The translations under genes and the position numbers were made by a program. Under the pieces are notes generated by a model. The model did not search any database. It was not told where the DNA came from and was given only the letters and a program-made list of their open reading frames with translations. A stretch of 64,000 nucleotides of DNA from Alloactinosynnema sp. L-07 (GTDB lineage Bacteria > Actinomycetota > Actinomycetes > Mycobacteriales > Pseudonocardiaceae): contig NZ_LN850107.1 in assembly GCF_900070365.1 (NCBI RefSeq), positions 3,596,001 through 3,660,000 of the forward strand, written 5' to 3'. Shown in pieces: positions 42,288 to 50,892 of the stretch. Each line of letters starts with the position of its first letter. Within the stretch, counting starts at the first letter, position 1.

Positions 42288-42572
42288 TCAGAGCCGCCGC
42301 GACACGTGCACCTCGCGGTCGACCACCGGCAGGATCTCCGGCAGATACACCCCCTGGATGGCGTCCAAGTCCCCATGCGCGTCCCAGAGCTCACGGCTCT
42401 CCCACCGCTCCACCAGGGTGAACCGCCGCGGATCAGCCTCCGAGTGCAGCGCCTCCCAGCTCACGCACCCTGGCTCGGCCAGACACATCGGCCGCATCCG
42501 GGCCAGCGCGTCGGCCACGGCGGGCACGTCCTCGGACTGCTTGACGGTGATGATGACGATCAAATCGAGCAT
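42288..42572 (-). CDS. Antibiotic biosynthesis monooxygenase (ABM) family protein
   Basis: A 94-residue ferredoxin-like ABM protein (LDLIVIITVKQSEDVPAVADALARM, GCVSWEALHSEADPRRFTLVERWESRELWDAH). Members are cofactor-free monooxygenases or haem-degrading or quinol-modifying enzymes; the substrate is unknown. It starts 5 bases after the MFS gene stop on the same strand, so the two are probably co-transcribed. Confidence 0.85.
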   Translation of the reverse strand: MLDLIVIITVKQSEDVPAVADALARMRPMCLAEPGCVSWEALHSEADPRRFTLVERWESRELWDAHGDLDAIQGVYLPEILPVVDREVHVSRRL

Positions 42573-42577
42573 GCTGG

Positions 42578-43828
42578 TCAGTCTTCCTCAGCGAAGGCCG
42601 ACGTCGAGAAGTGGCGCCAGGCGAAGACCGTCATCACGACCATGGCCGAGCCCGCCAGCCAGAACGGCGCCGTCACGCCCCAGGCCTTGGCGGTCAGGCC
42701 ACCGAGCAGGGAGCCGATGGCCGCGCCGCCTATGACCAGCAGGTAGTAGACGCTGCCGACTCGGCCGCGCAGGCGGTCGGGCACGACCCGGTGGCGCACC
42801 GACATCGACACCACGCCCCAGATCGCGCCGTGGGCGCCGAAGACCACCAGGGTCGCGCCCGCCAGCCACGCGTCGGAGGTGAGTGCCAGCGCGAAGTGGG
42901 TGGCGGTCTCCACGACCAGTCCGATGCGCAGCAGCGCGCCGTCGCCGAGGCGCTTCTGCAGCCGACTCACCGCCGCCGTGCCCAGCAGGCCGCCGACCGC
43001 GCTCGCCGCGAGCAGCGCGCCGAAGCCGATCTCCGGCAGGCCGAGGTGTTCGCGCGAGTAGAGCACCAGGATCGAGAACGGACCGAAGAACGTGATGTTC
43101 ATCAGACACAGACAGACCGCCAGCACCCGGACCAGCCGGTGTGCCCAGAGCCACCGCAGCCCCTCGGCGATCTCCACCCGCAGCGGCCTGCGCTCGACGA
43201 CCTTGACCGGTTCTGGCCGGTAGCGGATCGACGCCATCAGGGCCGCGGCGACCAGGAAGCCCACCGCGTTGATCCCGAAGGGCAGCGACGCGGCCACGAC
43301 GAACACCGCGGCACCCACCGGCGGCGCGATCATCAGGTTGCCGACCATGTGCACCGCGCTGAGCCGCGCGTTCGCCCTCGGCAGCAAGTCCTTGTCCACC
43401 ACCGCCGGGATCATCGCCGACCCCGCGTTGTCCGCGAACGTCTCCGCGACACCGACCAGGAAGAACGCGACGTAGACCAGCGCGACGGTCACGTGGCCGG
43501 TCCAGACCGCCACCGCCAGCCCCGCGATCACCGCCGCCCGCAGGATGTTGACCACAATGATCAGCTTCCGCCGGTCGAGCCGGTCGACGTAGGCGCCGCT
43601 GATCAGCGAGAACAGCAGCCACGGCAGCTGCTGCACGGCCGCGGCTCCGGAGATCAGCGCCGGGTCGTCGGTCAGCGAGGCGACCAGCAGCGGCCCCGCC
43701 GCCAAGGCGATGCCGTCACCGAGGTTGGACGCGGCGAACGCGCCCCAGAGTTTGCCGAAGTCACGACCGAGCCGAGGCCGCGCCGCACGGTCGTCCGAAG
43801 CGGATCGGACCGCGCTATCCCCAGCCAC
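42578..43828 (-). CDS. Major facilitator superfamily exporter (DHA3/enterobactin exporter-like)
   Basis: A 416-residue transporter with twelve predicted helices. The N-terminal LWGAFAASNLGDGIALAAGPLLVASL and the loop GAYVDRLDRRKLIIVVN (motif A variant) place it in the MFS group that includes EntS and macrolide exporters. Co-transcription with an ABM protein suggests export of, or defence against, a small redox-active compound; this is inference. Starts with GTG. The 80-base gap before it on the other side has no clear feature. Confidence 0.88.
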   Translation of the reverse strand: MAGDSAVRSASDDRAARPRLGRDFGKLWGAFAASNLGDGIALAAGPLLVASLTDDPALISGAAAVQQLPWLLFSLISGAYVDRLDRRKLIIVVNILRAAVIAGLAVAVWTGHVTVALVYVAFFLVGVAETFADNAGSAMIPAVVDKDLLPRANARLSAVHMVGNLMIAPPVGAAVFVVAASLPFGINAVGFLVAAALMASIRYRPEPVKVVERRPLRVEIAEGLRWLWAHRLVRVLAVCLCLMNITFFGPFSILVLYSREHLGLPEIGFGALLAASAVGGLLGTAAVSRLQKRLGDGALLRIGLVVETATHFALALTSDAWLAGATLVVFGAHGAIWGVVSMSVRHRVVPDRLRGRVGSVYYLLVIGGAAIGSLLGGLTAKAWGVTAPFWLAGSAMVVMTVFAWRHFSTSAFAEED

Positions 43829-43908
43829 GACTCACCCTGAGACCCCCCTAGTAGGACTCAGTCCACTGTGCCACGGGGGTCGGACAGCCTGCGATCGACT
43901 TTCTGGCC

Positions 43909-44511
43909 CTACTGGCCGGTCGTCCTGGCGCCTCGACCAGCGCGGTGCTTGGCCGCGAGAGTGGCGTCGGGGGCGCACCGACCGCACGGGGTGAACCCGA
44001 GCTGGCGAGCCTCCGACACCGGCAGCGCGATCGACGGCCGGTTCGCCAGCCACCCGCACTTGACCAGGTGGTAGCGCGGTCGCTCGTCGAGCACCCGCAC
44101 GTCGGCGGACAACCCGGAGACCACCAACAGGTCGGCCGCGTCGGTTTCCTCCTCGGCGGGCTCGCTGTCGGGATCATCCGCGGTCGAAGCGCCCAGCGGT
44201 GGCGTGGGAGCGGTGGACGGCTCCTCCGCGACGGCGAGGACGTCTTCGTCCTCTGGCTCGTCATCGAAGCCAGTGGCGTCGTCGGGGTCGTCGTCGCCGA
44301 AGTCGTCCGGCTCCGGCTCGTCGGCCACCTGGGCAGCAGCTGATGGCGCTGCGGCCCGGCGGCGATTACGGAGCCAGTCGAGGACGAGGATGGCGGCGGC
44401 CACGACACTGATGCCGACCGAGAGCCATGCCCACAGCGTGTTGGCCGTGGTGAGAGCGGTGATCAGCAACCCGAGAGCGCCGAGCACCAGCAGCAAGACG
44501 ATATACAGCAA
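43909..44511 (-). CDS. DivIVA-adjacent membrane protein with C-terminal Cys motif
   Basis: A roughly 200-residue protein with two N-terminal transmembrane helices (about 2-21 and 26-45), a long acidic linker rich in Asp, Glu and Pro (about 60-130) and a conserved-looking C-terminal module with CGWL, LPVSEARQLGFTPCGRC, which may bind zinc. It follows divIVA at the end of the dcw-associated block, as in many actinobacteria. The start is uncertain: the TTG at 44511 has AAGG too close. Function is unknown; a scaffold at the division or growth site is possible. Confidence 0.7.
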   Translation of the reverse strand: MLYIVLLLVLGALGLLITALTTANTLWAWLSVGISVVAAAILVLDWLRNRRRAAAPSAAAQVADEPEPDDFGDDDPDDATGFDDEPEDEDVLAVAEEPSTAPTPPLGASTADDPDSEPAEEETDAADLLVVSGLSADVRVLDERPRYHLVKCGWLANRPSIALPVSEARQLGFTPCGRCAPDATLAAKHRAGRGARTTGQ

Positions 44512-44554
44512 CCTTGTGCCCTACTGTCCGGCGGGATGACCCGGCCGTGACTGC

Positions 44555-44722
44555 CTTGTGGTGTGTCCATGAGCGTTGTCGGGCTATCGGCGGATCCAGG
44601 TTTCCGCTGGGCGTGCCGCCGGAATGCCGCTCGTACTGGGTTGTACTTGGGCGTTCCGGCGGTGCGCCCAGCGGGAAGCTGGGCCGTCGAGAGCCCGGCA
44701 ACGTTCGTGGACACACCGCTAG
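44555..44722. repeat. 168-bp palindromic element, copy D
   Basis: Arms GTGGTGTGTCCATGAGCGTTG (first part) and, at the right, the complement of CGGTGTGTCCACGAACGTTG; ends are CTTG and CTAG. The nested stem pairs TTTCCGCTGGGCGTGCCGCC with sequence at about 44664-44683, around a GTACTGGGTTGTACTTGGG loop. It ends one base from the divIVA stop codon and fills the gap to the next gene. Confidence 0.75.
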
Positions 44723-44723
44723 G

Positions 44724-45554
44724 TCAGCCCGCTTCCGCGCGCGGGCCGAACGAGTAGCCGCTCTGCTGGCCTGCCCCGCGGCCGCCTTCGCTGGTCGGGG
44801 CCGCGGAACCGCGGTCGCCGAGTTCGCGCAGGCTGGACTCGAGGAAGGTCTTCAGTCGGGTGCGGTACTCACGCTCGAAGGTGCGCAGCTCGTCGATCTT
44901 CTTCTCCAGCGTGGTGCGCTCCTGCTGCACCGCGCCGATGATCTCGGTGTGCTGCCGCTGGGCATCGCGCTCCAGCGTGGTCGCCTTCTCCCTGGCCTGA
45001 CGCTCCAGCGTCTCGGCCCTGGTCCGCGCGTCGTTCAGCATGGTCTCGGCGCGCGTACGCGACTCGTTGACCATGGTGTCGGACTTCGCCCGCGCGTCGG
45101 AGAGCAGCTGCTCGGACTTGGTCCGAGCCTCGGCCAGCATCCCGTCGGCTTCGGCTTTCGCCTCGCCGGTGAGCCGGTCGGCCATCTCCTGCGCGAGGCC
45201 AAGGACCTTGGCGGCCTGCACGTGGTGATCACCGCCGCCCCCGGGACTGGTCTGCTCCAGCGCGCTGGGCGGCGGAACGGGAGTGAGCCGACGCGGCTCC
45301 TCGACCCGGGAGGGCGCCACCGTGGGCACGCCGCCGCCGGTCCGAGCGTCGTCGAGGTCGGCGCGAGCCGACTCCAACTGCGCGTCGAGCTGCTCGACCT
45401 GCGCGCGCAGGTCGTTGTTCTCCTCGATCAGGCGGGAAAGCTCCACCTCGACCAAGTCGAGGAAGGCGTCCACCTCGTCCTCGTTGTAGCCCCGCTTGCC
45501 GATGGGAGGCTTGCTGAACGCGACGTTGTGCACGTCAGCGGGGGTCAACGACAT
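44724..45554 (-). CDS. divIVA: DivIVA/Wag31 polar growth protein
   Basis: A 276-residue coiled-coil protein that marks curved membranes at poles and septa and directs peptidoglycan synthesis in actinobacteria. The N-terminal membrane-binding domain is typical ([45 protein letters not shown]), followed by a Pro-containing linker (about 70-100) and a long coiled coil (about 105-245). A glycine-rich tail ends the protein. The ATG has GAGGTGA upstream. Confidence 0.95.
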   Translation of the reverse strand: MSLTPADVHNVAFSKPPIGKRGYNEDEVDAFLDLVEVELSRLIEENNDLRAQVEQLDAQLESARADLDDARTGGGVPTVAPSRVEEPRRLTPVPPPSALEQTSPGGGGDHHVQAAKVLGLAQEMADRLTGEAKAEADGMLAEARTKSEQLLSDARAKSDTMVNESRTRAETMLNDARTRAETLERQAREKATTLERDAQRQHTEIIGAVQQERTTLEKKIDELRTFEREYRTRLKTFLESSLRELGDRGSAAPTSEGGRGAGQQSGYSFGPRAEAG

Positions 45555-45600
45555 CTGATCACCTCACGCACTCCAGGGCTGCCAAGTACCCAAGTCTCCC

Positions 45601-45888
45601 CTAAGACCCGGGATACGCCAGTTGCATCAAGATGAACACAACCAGCAGCAGCACCATAATCGATAGGTCCAGGCCTACGCCGCCGATTCGGACAGTCGGT
45701 ATGAGCCGACGGACCAAACGAACCGGAGGGTCGGTCACTGTGTAGATGGTCTCCAGCGCGACCGCAACCCCACCGGCCGGTCGCCACTCGCGCGCGAAGG
45801 TGCGCACAAGCTCGACGACCACCCGGGCGGTCAGCAGCAGCCAGAAGGTGAACAACACCCAATAGACGGCGAGAAGCACTGGTTCCAC
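45601..45888 (-). CDS. YggT-family membrane protein
   Basis: A 95-residue protein with two transmembrane helices (about 5-28 and 70-92) and a conserved ETIYTVTDPPVRLVRRLIPTVRIGGVGLDLS segment between them. It lies between sepF and divIVA, as in most Gram-positive bacteria, and is linked to division and envelope maintenance, though its mechanism is not known. Starts with GTG at 45888, 19 bases after the sepF stop. Confidence 0.92.
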   Translation of the reverse strand: MEPVLLAVYWVLFTFWLLLTARVVVELVRTFAREWRPAGGVAVALETIYTVTDPPVRLVRRLIPTVRIGGVGLDLSIMVLLLVVFILMQLAYPGS

Positions 45889-45907
45889 AGCTCAACTCTG
45901 CCATCAC

Positions 45908-46549
45908 TTAGCTTCGGGTGGCGAACCCGCCCTCCGCCAACCGCCGCTTGTCCTCCGCGGTGGGGTCGGCATTGGGGGGTGAGATCAAGAACACTTTGTT
46001 CGTGACCTTGTCGATGGAGCCCCGCAGCGCGAACGCGAGCCCGGCCGCGAAGTCGACGAGCCGCTTGGCGTTGGCGTCGTCCATCTCGGTCAGGTTCATG
46101 ATCACCGGGCGCCCGTCGCGGTAGTGCTCGCCGATGGTGCGCGCCTCGTTGTAGCTGCTTGGGTGCAGCGTCACGACGCGGCCCATCGGGTAGCCGCCCG
46201 CCTGCGCGGGGGCTTCGAGCTGACGCGGGCGCGGTGCCGGGTCGCGACGGGCGTCCATCGCGAGCGCACCGTGGGTCTGCGGGTCGGATTGCGCCGTTTG
46301 CCCAGCCCAGGCCGGTCGCGGCCGACCGCGGTCGAGCGGCTCGAAGTCGTCGTCGGCGTCCTCGCGGTAGCCCGCGCGCGGGCCGCCGAACCACTTCCGG
46401 CGGGCGCCGGGGTAGTCGTCGAAGTCGTCGTCGAGGTACTCGGGACGGCGGCCGTAGGCGCGACCCTCGTAGTCGTCGCCGTCGTAGTCCTCGAGCTCTT
46501 CGGCAGGCACCATTCCGAAGTAAGCCTTCAGCTTCTGCAGTGTGCTCAT
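45908..46549 (-). CDS. sepF: Cell division protein SepF
   Basis: A 213-residue SepF. The N-terminal membrane-targeting helix (STLQKLKAYFGM) is followed by an acidic, tyrosine-rich linker (about 17-110) and the conserved C-terminal domain (VVTLHPSSYNEARTIGEHYRDGRPVIMNLTEMDDANAKRLVDFAAGLAF). It tethers FtsZ filaments to the membrane; actinobacteria lack FtsA and ZipA. The ATG at 46549 has GGAGG upstream and starts the conserved helix. Confidence 0.95.
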   Translation of the reverse strand: MSTLQKLKAYFGMVPAEELEDYDGDDYEGRAYGRRPEYLDDDFDDYPGARRKWFGGPRAGYREDADDDFEPLDRGRPRPAWAGQTAQSDPQTHGALAMDARRDPAPRPRQLEAPAQAGGYPMGRVVTLHPSSYNEARTIGEHYRDGRPVIMNLTEMDDANAKRLVDFAAGLAFALRGSIDKVTNKVFLISPPNADPTAEDKRRLAEGGFATRS

Positions 46550-46607
46550 GGCATTCCTCCGCGACTCCCCGTGCGTGGTTCCCACGTGCGCAGTCATGGT
46601 TGACCTG

Positions 46608-47318
46608 TCAAGGGGAGGCTAACCCGCGACCCCCTAGCAGGGCAGTTCCGACACGCACGCACGTCGACCCATGGTCGACCGCTTCTTCGAGATCGTTACT
46701 CATGCCGCACGACAGCTCACGCGCCGTGGGATACAGCGCGCGGAGCTGCTGCGCCGCACCGGCAAGACGTTCGAAGGCCGCCGCCGGTTCCATCCCCAGC
46801 GGTGCCACCGCCATGATCCCCCGCAATCGGAGTTCACTCGATCGAATTACATGATCCGCAAGGTAATCAAGATCACCCAGGGGGCAACCGCCGCGCGCCG
46901 GGTCGCCGTCGATGCTCGCCTGGAGGAGCACGTCGAGTGGCGTGGGCCGATCGGCCGCGGCGTGCGCGAGCGCGTCGGCCAAACGGGTCGAGTCGAGCGA
47001 CTGGACCTCGTCGGCCCAGTGCGCGACCGACCTGGCCTTGTTGCGCTGGAGCCTGCCGACCATGTGCCAGCGAACCTTCAAATCCGGGCGCAGCACCCTG
47101 ACCTCGTCGGACTTGGGCGCGGCGTCCTGGTCGCGGTTCTCGGCGAGGTCGAGCACCCCGAGGTCGGCCAGGATGACGGCGTCGGTGGCCGGGAAGGTCT
47201 TGGTCACCGCGAGAAGCCGCACGTCAGAGGGGTCGCGCCCGGCCTTGGCGCAGGCCGCGTCGATCCGCTCGCGCACGTCGGCGAGGTTCGCGGCGATCTC
47301 GGCGGCGCGGTCGGTCAC
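46608..47318 (-). CDS. YggS-family PLP homeostasis protein
   Basis: A 236-residue PLP-binding barrel protein. The PLP lysine is in LLAVTKTFPATDAV, and the phosphate-binding region near the C-terminus has LSCGMSNDLEEAVDHGSTCVRVGTALLG. The family maintains pyridoxal phosphate and amino acid balance. The GTG start overlaps the pgeF stop as GTGA. An N in LAENRDQDAAPK replaces the more usual GENY context, a minor difference. Confidence 0.92.
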   Translation of the reverse strand: MTDRAAEIAANLADVRERIDAACAKAGRDPSDVRLLAVTKTFPATDAVILADLGVLDLAENRDQDAAPKSDEVRVLRPDLKVRWHMVGRLQRNKARSVAHWADEVQSLDSTRLADALAHAAADRPTPLDVLLQASIDGDPARGGCPLGDLDYLADHVIRSSELRLRGIMAVAPLGMEPAAAFERLAGAAQQLRALYPTARELSCGMSNDLEEAVDHGSTCVRVGTALLGGRGLASP

Positions 47319-48019
47319 GGCTCGAACCAGGTGACCGCGGCCAATCGCCCAGTGGTCGATTCCCTGCGGTGACTGAACAGGGTTCGCTCCTCGTTTGTGC
47401 ACCGCGGGTCGATCCCGATCCGCGCGACCCCGGCGTCGGCGAGCTGGCGCCAGAGCCCGGCGCGCAGATCGAGCCCGGCGGTGCCCTTGCGGGTGCGGCA
47501 GGCGCTGCCGGGCAGGTGCTTCTCGACGTCGGTCTGCATCGCCTGCGGCACCTCGTAGCAGTCGCCGCACACCGAGGGGCCGAGCAGCACCTCCACGCGG
47601 CCCAGGTCGGCCCCGGCGTCCCGCATCGCGGCCAGCGCCGCGGGCACCACACCGACGCGTGCGCCGACCCGACCGGCGTGCACAGCGGCCACGACCCCGG
47701 CTTCGGGGTCGCCGAGCAGGACGGGAACGCAGTCGGCGACGAGCACGACCAAGGCGAGGTTGGGCTCGGCGCTCACCAGACCGTCTGTTGCCTCGACAGG
47801 TCCGTCCTGCGGGCCGTTGACGACGGCCACGGATCGGCCGTGCACCTGTTCCATCCAGACGAGCCGCTCGGGCGCCAGCCCCAGCTCGCCGGCCAGCCTG
47901 CCCCGGTTCGCGGCGACGGCGGCGGGGTCGTCGCCGACGTGGTCCCCGAGGTTGAACGACTCATAGGGCGCGGCGGACACCCCACCCTCGCGCGTTGTCA
48001 CCACCCGACGAATCCGCAC
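47315..48019 (-). CDS. pgeF: Purine nucleoside phosphorylase / peptidoglycan editing factor (YlmD/PgeF family)
   Basis: A 234-residue multicopper-oxidase-like (DUF152) protein. Conserved residues are seen in FNLGDHVGDDPAAVAANR, WMEQVHGRSVAVV, VLVADCVPVLLGDPEAGVVAAVHAGRVG and the C-terminal CTNEERTLFSHRRE. Members cleave purine nucleosides and, in E. coli, prevent misincorporation in the peptidoglycan stem. The GTG at 48019 is chosen because GAGGAG lies 5 bases upstream; a GTG 6 bases earlier overlaps that site. Lies between ftsZ and yggS as in related genomes. Confidence 0.9.
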   Translation of the reverse strand: MRIRRVVTTREGGVSAAPYESFNLGDHVGDDPAAVAANRGRLAGELGLAPERLVWMEQVHGRSVAVVNGPQDGPVEATDGLVSAEPNLALVVLVADCVPVLLGDPEAGVVAAVHAGRVGARVGVVPAALAAMRDAGADLGRVEVLLGPSVCGDCYEVPQAMQTDVEKHLPGSACRTRKGTAGLDLRAGLWRQLADAGVARIGIDPRCTNEERTLFSHRRESTTGRLAAVTWFEP

Positions 48020-48036
48020 AAGCACTCCTCAGCGAG

Positions 48037-48068
48037 ACGAACCCCGGCGAAACATCGCCGGGGTTCGT
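48037..48068 (-). terminator. Strong hairpin after ftsZ
   Basis: A perfect 13-bp stem (ACGAACCCCGGCG and its complement) with a 6-base loop, 18 bases beyond the ftsZ stop and just before the pgeF ribosome site. No T-run follows. It may end or dampen ftsZ transcription before pgeF. Confidence 0.65.
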
Positions 48069-48085
48069 ATGGTCTCAACGCTTCA

Positions 48086-49399
48086 CTACCTGCGCATGAA
48101 CGGGGGGACGTCGACCTCTTCGTCCGGGTCCTCGCCGACCGGGACGGCCCGGCTCGGCAGGCTGCCCTGGGTGCCGCGCACGCCGGGCAGCGACTGCGCG
48201 CCCGCCGCGGGCGGTGCCGCCTGGGGGTAGCCGTTGGCCTGCGGGGCCTGGTATGCGCCAGGGTGCTGCTGCACCGGCTGCGTCTGATGCTGCTGCGTCT
48301 GATGCTGCTGCACCGGCTGCTGCTGGGGCTGCTGCGTCACCGCGGCGGGCGGACGCTCGGTGGCGGGCGGTGCGACCTGGCCGTGCGTGGCCGTCACCGT
48401 GTTGGTGGAGCGGGAGCCCAGGACGGTCGGGTCGAGCTTCTTGTGCGTCGGGGTGCCGCTGTCGAAGCCCGCCGCGATCACCGTGACCCGAACCTCGTCG
48501 CCGAGGGAGTCGTCGATGACCGTACCGAAGATGATGTTGGCCTCGGGGTGCGCGGACTCCTGGACCAGCGACGCCGACTCGTTGATCTCGAACAGGCCGA
48601 GGTCGGAGCCGCCCGCGATGGCCAGCAGCACGCCGTGGGCGCCGTCCATCGAGGCTTCCAGCAGCGGCGAGTTGATCGCCTTCTGCGCCGCCTGCACCGC
48701 GCGGCCCTCGCCGCGGGCCGAGCCGATGCCCATCAGAGCGCTGCCCGCGCCCGACATGACGCTCTTGACGTCGGCGAAGTCGAGGTTGATCAGACCGGGG
48801 GTGGTGATCAGGTCGGTGATGCCCTGGACACCGGAGAGCAGTACCTCGTCGGCCGAGCGGAAGGCGTCCATGAGGGAGACGCCCACGTCGCCGAGCTGCA
48901 GTAGCCGGTCGTTGGGGATGACGATGAGCGTGTCGCACTCGTTGCGCAGCTCGGTGATGCCGTCCTCGGCCTGCTTGGCCCGCCGCTTGCCCTCGAAGGA
49001 GAACGGGCGGGTGACCACGCCGATGGTGAGCGCGCCGAGCTTGCGCGCGATCGAGGCCACGACAGGCGCGCCGCCGGTACCGGTGCCGCCGCCCTCGCCC
49101 GCGGTCACGAAGACCATGTCGGCCCCCTTGAGGACCTCCTCGATCTCCTCGCGGTGGTCCTCGGCGGCCTTGTGGCCCACGTCGGGGTTGGCGCCCGCGC
49201 CAAGGCCCCTGGTGAGCTCGCGGCCGATGTCGAGCTTGACGTCGGCGTCGGACATCAGCAGCGCTTGCGCGTCGGTGTTCACCGCGATGAACTCGACACC
49301 CTTGAGGCCGACCTCGATCATCCGGTTGACGGCGTTCACGCCGCCGCCACCGATGCCGACGACCTTTATCACGGCGAGGTAGTTGTGCGGGGGCGTCAT
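48086..49399 (-). CDS. ftsZ: Cell division GTPase FtsZ
   Basis: A 437-residue FtsZ. The GTP-binding signature [12 protein letters not shown] is at about 97-108, the T7 loop in [11 protein letters not shown], and the C-terminal peptide [12 protein letters not shown] binds SepF and FtsW. The linker (about 320-420) is unusually rich in Gln, Pro and Ala with QTQ repeats. The ATG at 49399 ([20 protein letters not shown]) starts the family-typical N-terminus; a longer in-frame version exists. The 181-base gap upstream, with AT-richer sequence near 49470-49510, likely holds its own promoter. Confidence 0.97.
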   Translation of the reverse strand: MTPPHNYLAVIKVVGIGGGGVNAVNRMIEVGLKGVEFIAVNTDAQALLMSDADVKLDIGRELTRGLGAGANPDVGHKAAEDHREEIEEVLKGADMVFVTAGEGGGTGTGGAPVVASIARKLGALTIGVVTRPFSFEGKRRAKQAEDGITELRNECDTLIVIPNDRLLQLGDVGVSLMDAFRSADEVLLSGVQGITDLITTPGLINLDFADVKSVMSGAGSALMGIGSARGEGRAVQAAQKAINSPLLEASMDGAHGVLLAIAGGSDLGLFEINESASLVQESAHPEANIIFGTVIDDSLGDEVRVTVIAAGFDSGTPTHKKLDPTVLGSRSTNTVTATHGQVAPPATERPPAAVTQQPQQQPVQQHQTQQHQTQPVQQHPGAYQAPQANGYPQAAPPAAGAQSLPGVRGTQGSLPSRAVPVGEDPDEEVDVPPFMRR

Positions 49400-49580
49400 G
49401 ACGGCCGCCTTCCTGATCGTGTCCTGCATGATGCTGTCCTGGCTCTGGAACTCTCGACCTCAACCAGAGCCTGAGAGTTATGTCAACCCCGGACTACGCA
49501 AGGAAGGTAGGCATACCTCGACCGTCGATCCAGCCGCCACGCCGTGCGGCGCCGCGGATGTTCGTCACGGGACGTAAGGC

Positions 49581-50099
49581 TCACTCCCCGGTCGCGCCGT
49601 CGAGCTGCTCCCGGATGATATCCATATGGCCTGCGTGGCGGGCGGTTTCCTCGATCATGTGGATCAACACCCACCGCACATTCACCTGCTTGCCGTCCAG
49701 GTAGGTCGCCACGTGGTCCAGCGGGAGACCGGCGACGATCCCGCGGCTGACCGAACATTGCTCTTCGTAGTCGGCGACGAGCGTCGCGACCGTCATGTCG
49801 GCGGCGATGCGGAACTCGCCGTCGGGGTCTTCCTCGGTGTACGGGGCGCGGTCGGGCCTGCCGTTGAGCACGACGTCGAACCACCACGCCTCGACCCAGC
49901 GCAGGTGCGACAGCAGGCCCGCGACGGTCATCAGCTCCGACGGCAGCAGCACCCGGTGAGCGTCCTCTTCGGACAGTCCGAGTGTCTTGCGCACGACGGT
50001 GCCGCGCAGGTAGTCCAGGAACGCGGTGAGCTGGTCGAGTTCGCCGCCGGTGCGGGGAGGATCGATCCGGGAGTCAGTGGCAGTCTCAGTGGAAGTCAT
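49581..50099 (-). CDS. DinB/DUF664-family protein
   Basis: A 172-residue four-helix DinB-like protein. Potential metal ligands are in GLLSHLRWVEAWWF and the C-terminal HMIEETARHAGHMDIIREQLDG. The superfamily includes mycothiol- and bacillithiol-dependent transferases, and DUF664 is common in actinobacteria. It sits between ftsQ and ftsZ, which are usually adjacent, so it looks like an insertion into the dcw cluster. The ATG at 50099 is preferred over one 36 bases upstream. Confidence 0.88.
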   Translation of the reverse strand: MTSTETATDSRIDPPRTGGELDQLTAFLDYLRGTVVRKTLGLSEEDAHRVLLPSELMTVAGLLSHLRWVEAWWFDVVLNGRPDRAPYTEEDPDGEFRIAADMTVATLVADYEEQCSVSRGIVAGLPLDHVATYLDGKQVNVRWVLIHMIEETARHAGHMDIIREQLDGATGE

Positions 50100-50157
50100 G
50101 GGCGGAAGTCTCACCGAAGCGGCCCCGGCCCGCATCGCAATTTCTACAGTGGACGAA

Positions 50158-50892
50158 TCAGGCGACGGTCGGGAAGTCCGGCGTGGCCACGTCGTAGGTC
50201 TTGCCCGGCCTGGTCAGCAAGGGGCCCAGCACCGCGGCCTTGCGGGCGGACTCGTCGGTGCCGCCCCACTTGACCACCCGGCCGTCGGTCAGCGTCAGCC
50301 GCACGTTGCCCACCGTCTCCGCCACCACCGACACCACCTGCGGCCGCAGCGGCTCCGGCACGGCGGCCAGTATCTCGACCGCGGCCTTGGTCGTCGCCGG
50401 GTCCGGAGCCGTGACCTGCGGCAATCCGGGTGGGGCCGCGGTCTCGACGCTGTAGTCGACCCCGGCGCCGTCGACCAGGTGGAACCCGTCCGGGGCGATC
50501 GCGACCGCCACCGCGGACCGCTCCACGATGATGATCTCCACTGTGCTCGGGAACGACCGACGCACATCCACCGACCGGACCCTGGGCAGCGCGGCCACCC
50601 GCGCGGCGATGGCGTCGGTGTCGAGCCGCACCAGCGGGCTGTCCGGCTCGACCTTCGCCGCGTCGCGCACTTCGTCGGCGGTCAGCACCGTGTTGCCCAG
50701 CACCTCGACGCCGCGCACGCCCAGCACCGAGGTGAACAGCACGACGTAGAGCAGTCCCAGCACGCCGAGGACCCCACCGAGCACGGCCCACCGGCGCATC
50801 AGGTAGCGGCCCCGGGTGACCGGCCGCTCGGTCTGCCGGGGCCTGCGCCGGGTCGCTGAGATCGACGCCGCGGTGGTCCCTGTACTGGTCAC
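50158..50892 (-). CDS. ftsQ: Cell division protein FtsQ
   Basis: A 244-residue bitopic protein with a basic cytoplasmic N-terminus ([20 protein letters not shown]), one transmembrane helix (about 33-53), a POTRA domain ([33 protein letters not shown]) and a beta domain with [30 protein letters not shown]. It links FtsW/FtsI to the other divisome proteins. The GTG start overlaps the murC stop as GTGA. Confidence 0.95.
   Translation of the reverse strand: MTSTGTTAASISATRRRPRQTERPVTRGRYLMRRWAVLGGVLGVLGLLYVVLFTSVLGVRGVEVLGNTVLTADEVRDAAKVEPDSPLVRLDTDAIAARVAALPRVRSVDVRRSFPSTVEIIIVERSAVAVAIAPDGFHLVDGAGVDYSVETAAPPGLPQVTAPDPATTKAAVEILAAVPEPLRPQVVSVVAETVGNVRLTLTDGRVVKWGGTDESARKAAVLGPLLTRPGKTYDVATPDFPTVA

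Noticed and set aside
46671..47372. Plus-strand frames opposite yggS and pgeF
   Set aside because: They are antisense shadows of genes whose products are clearly recognisable on the minus strand.
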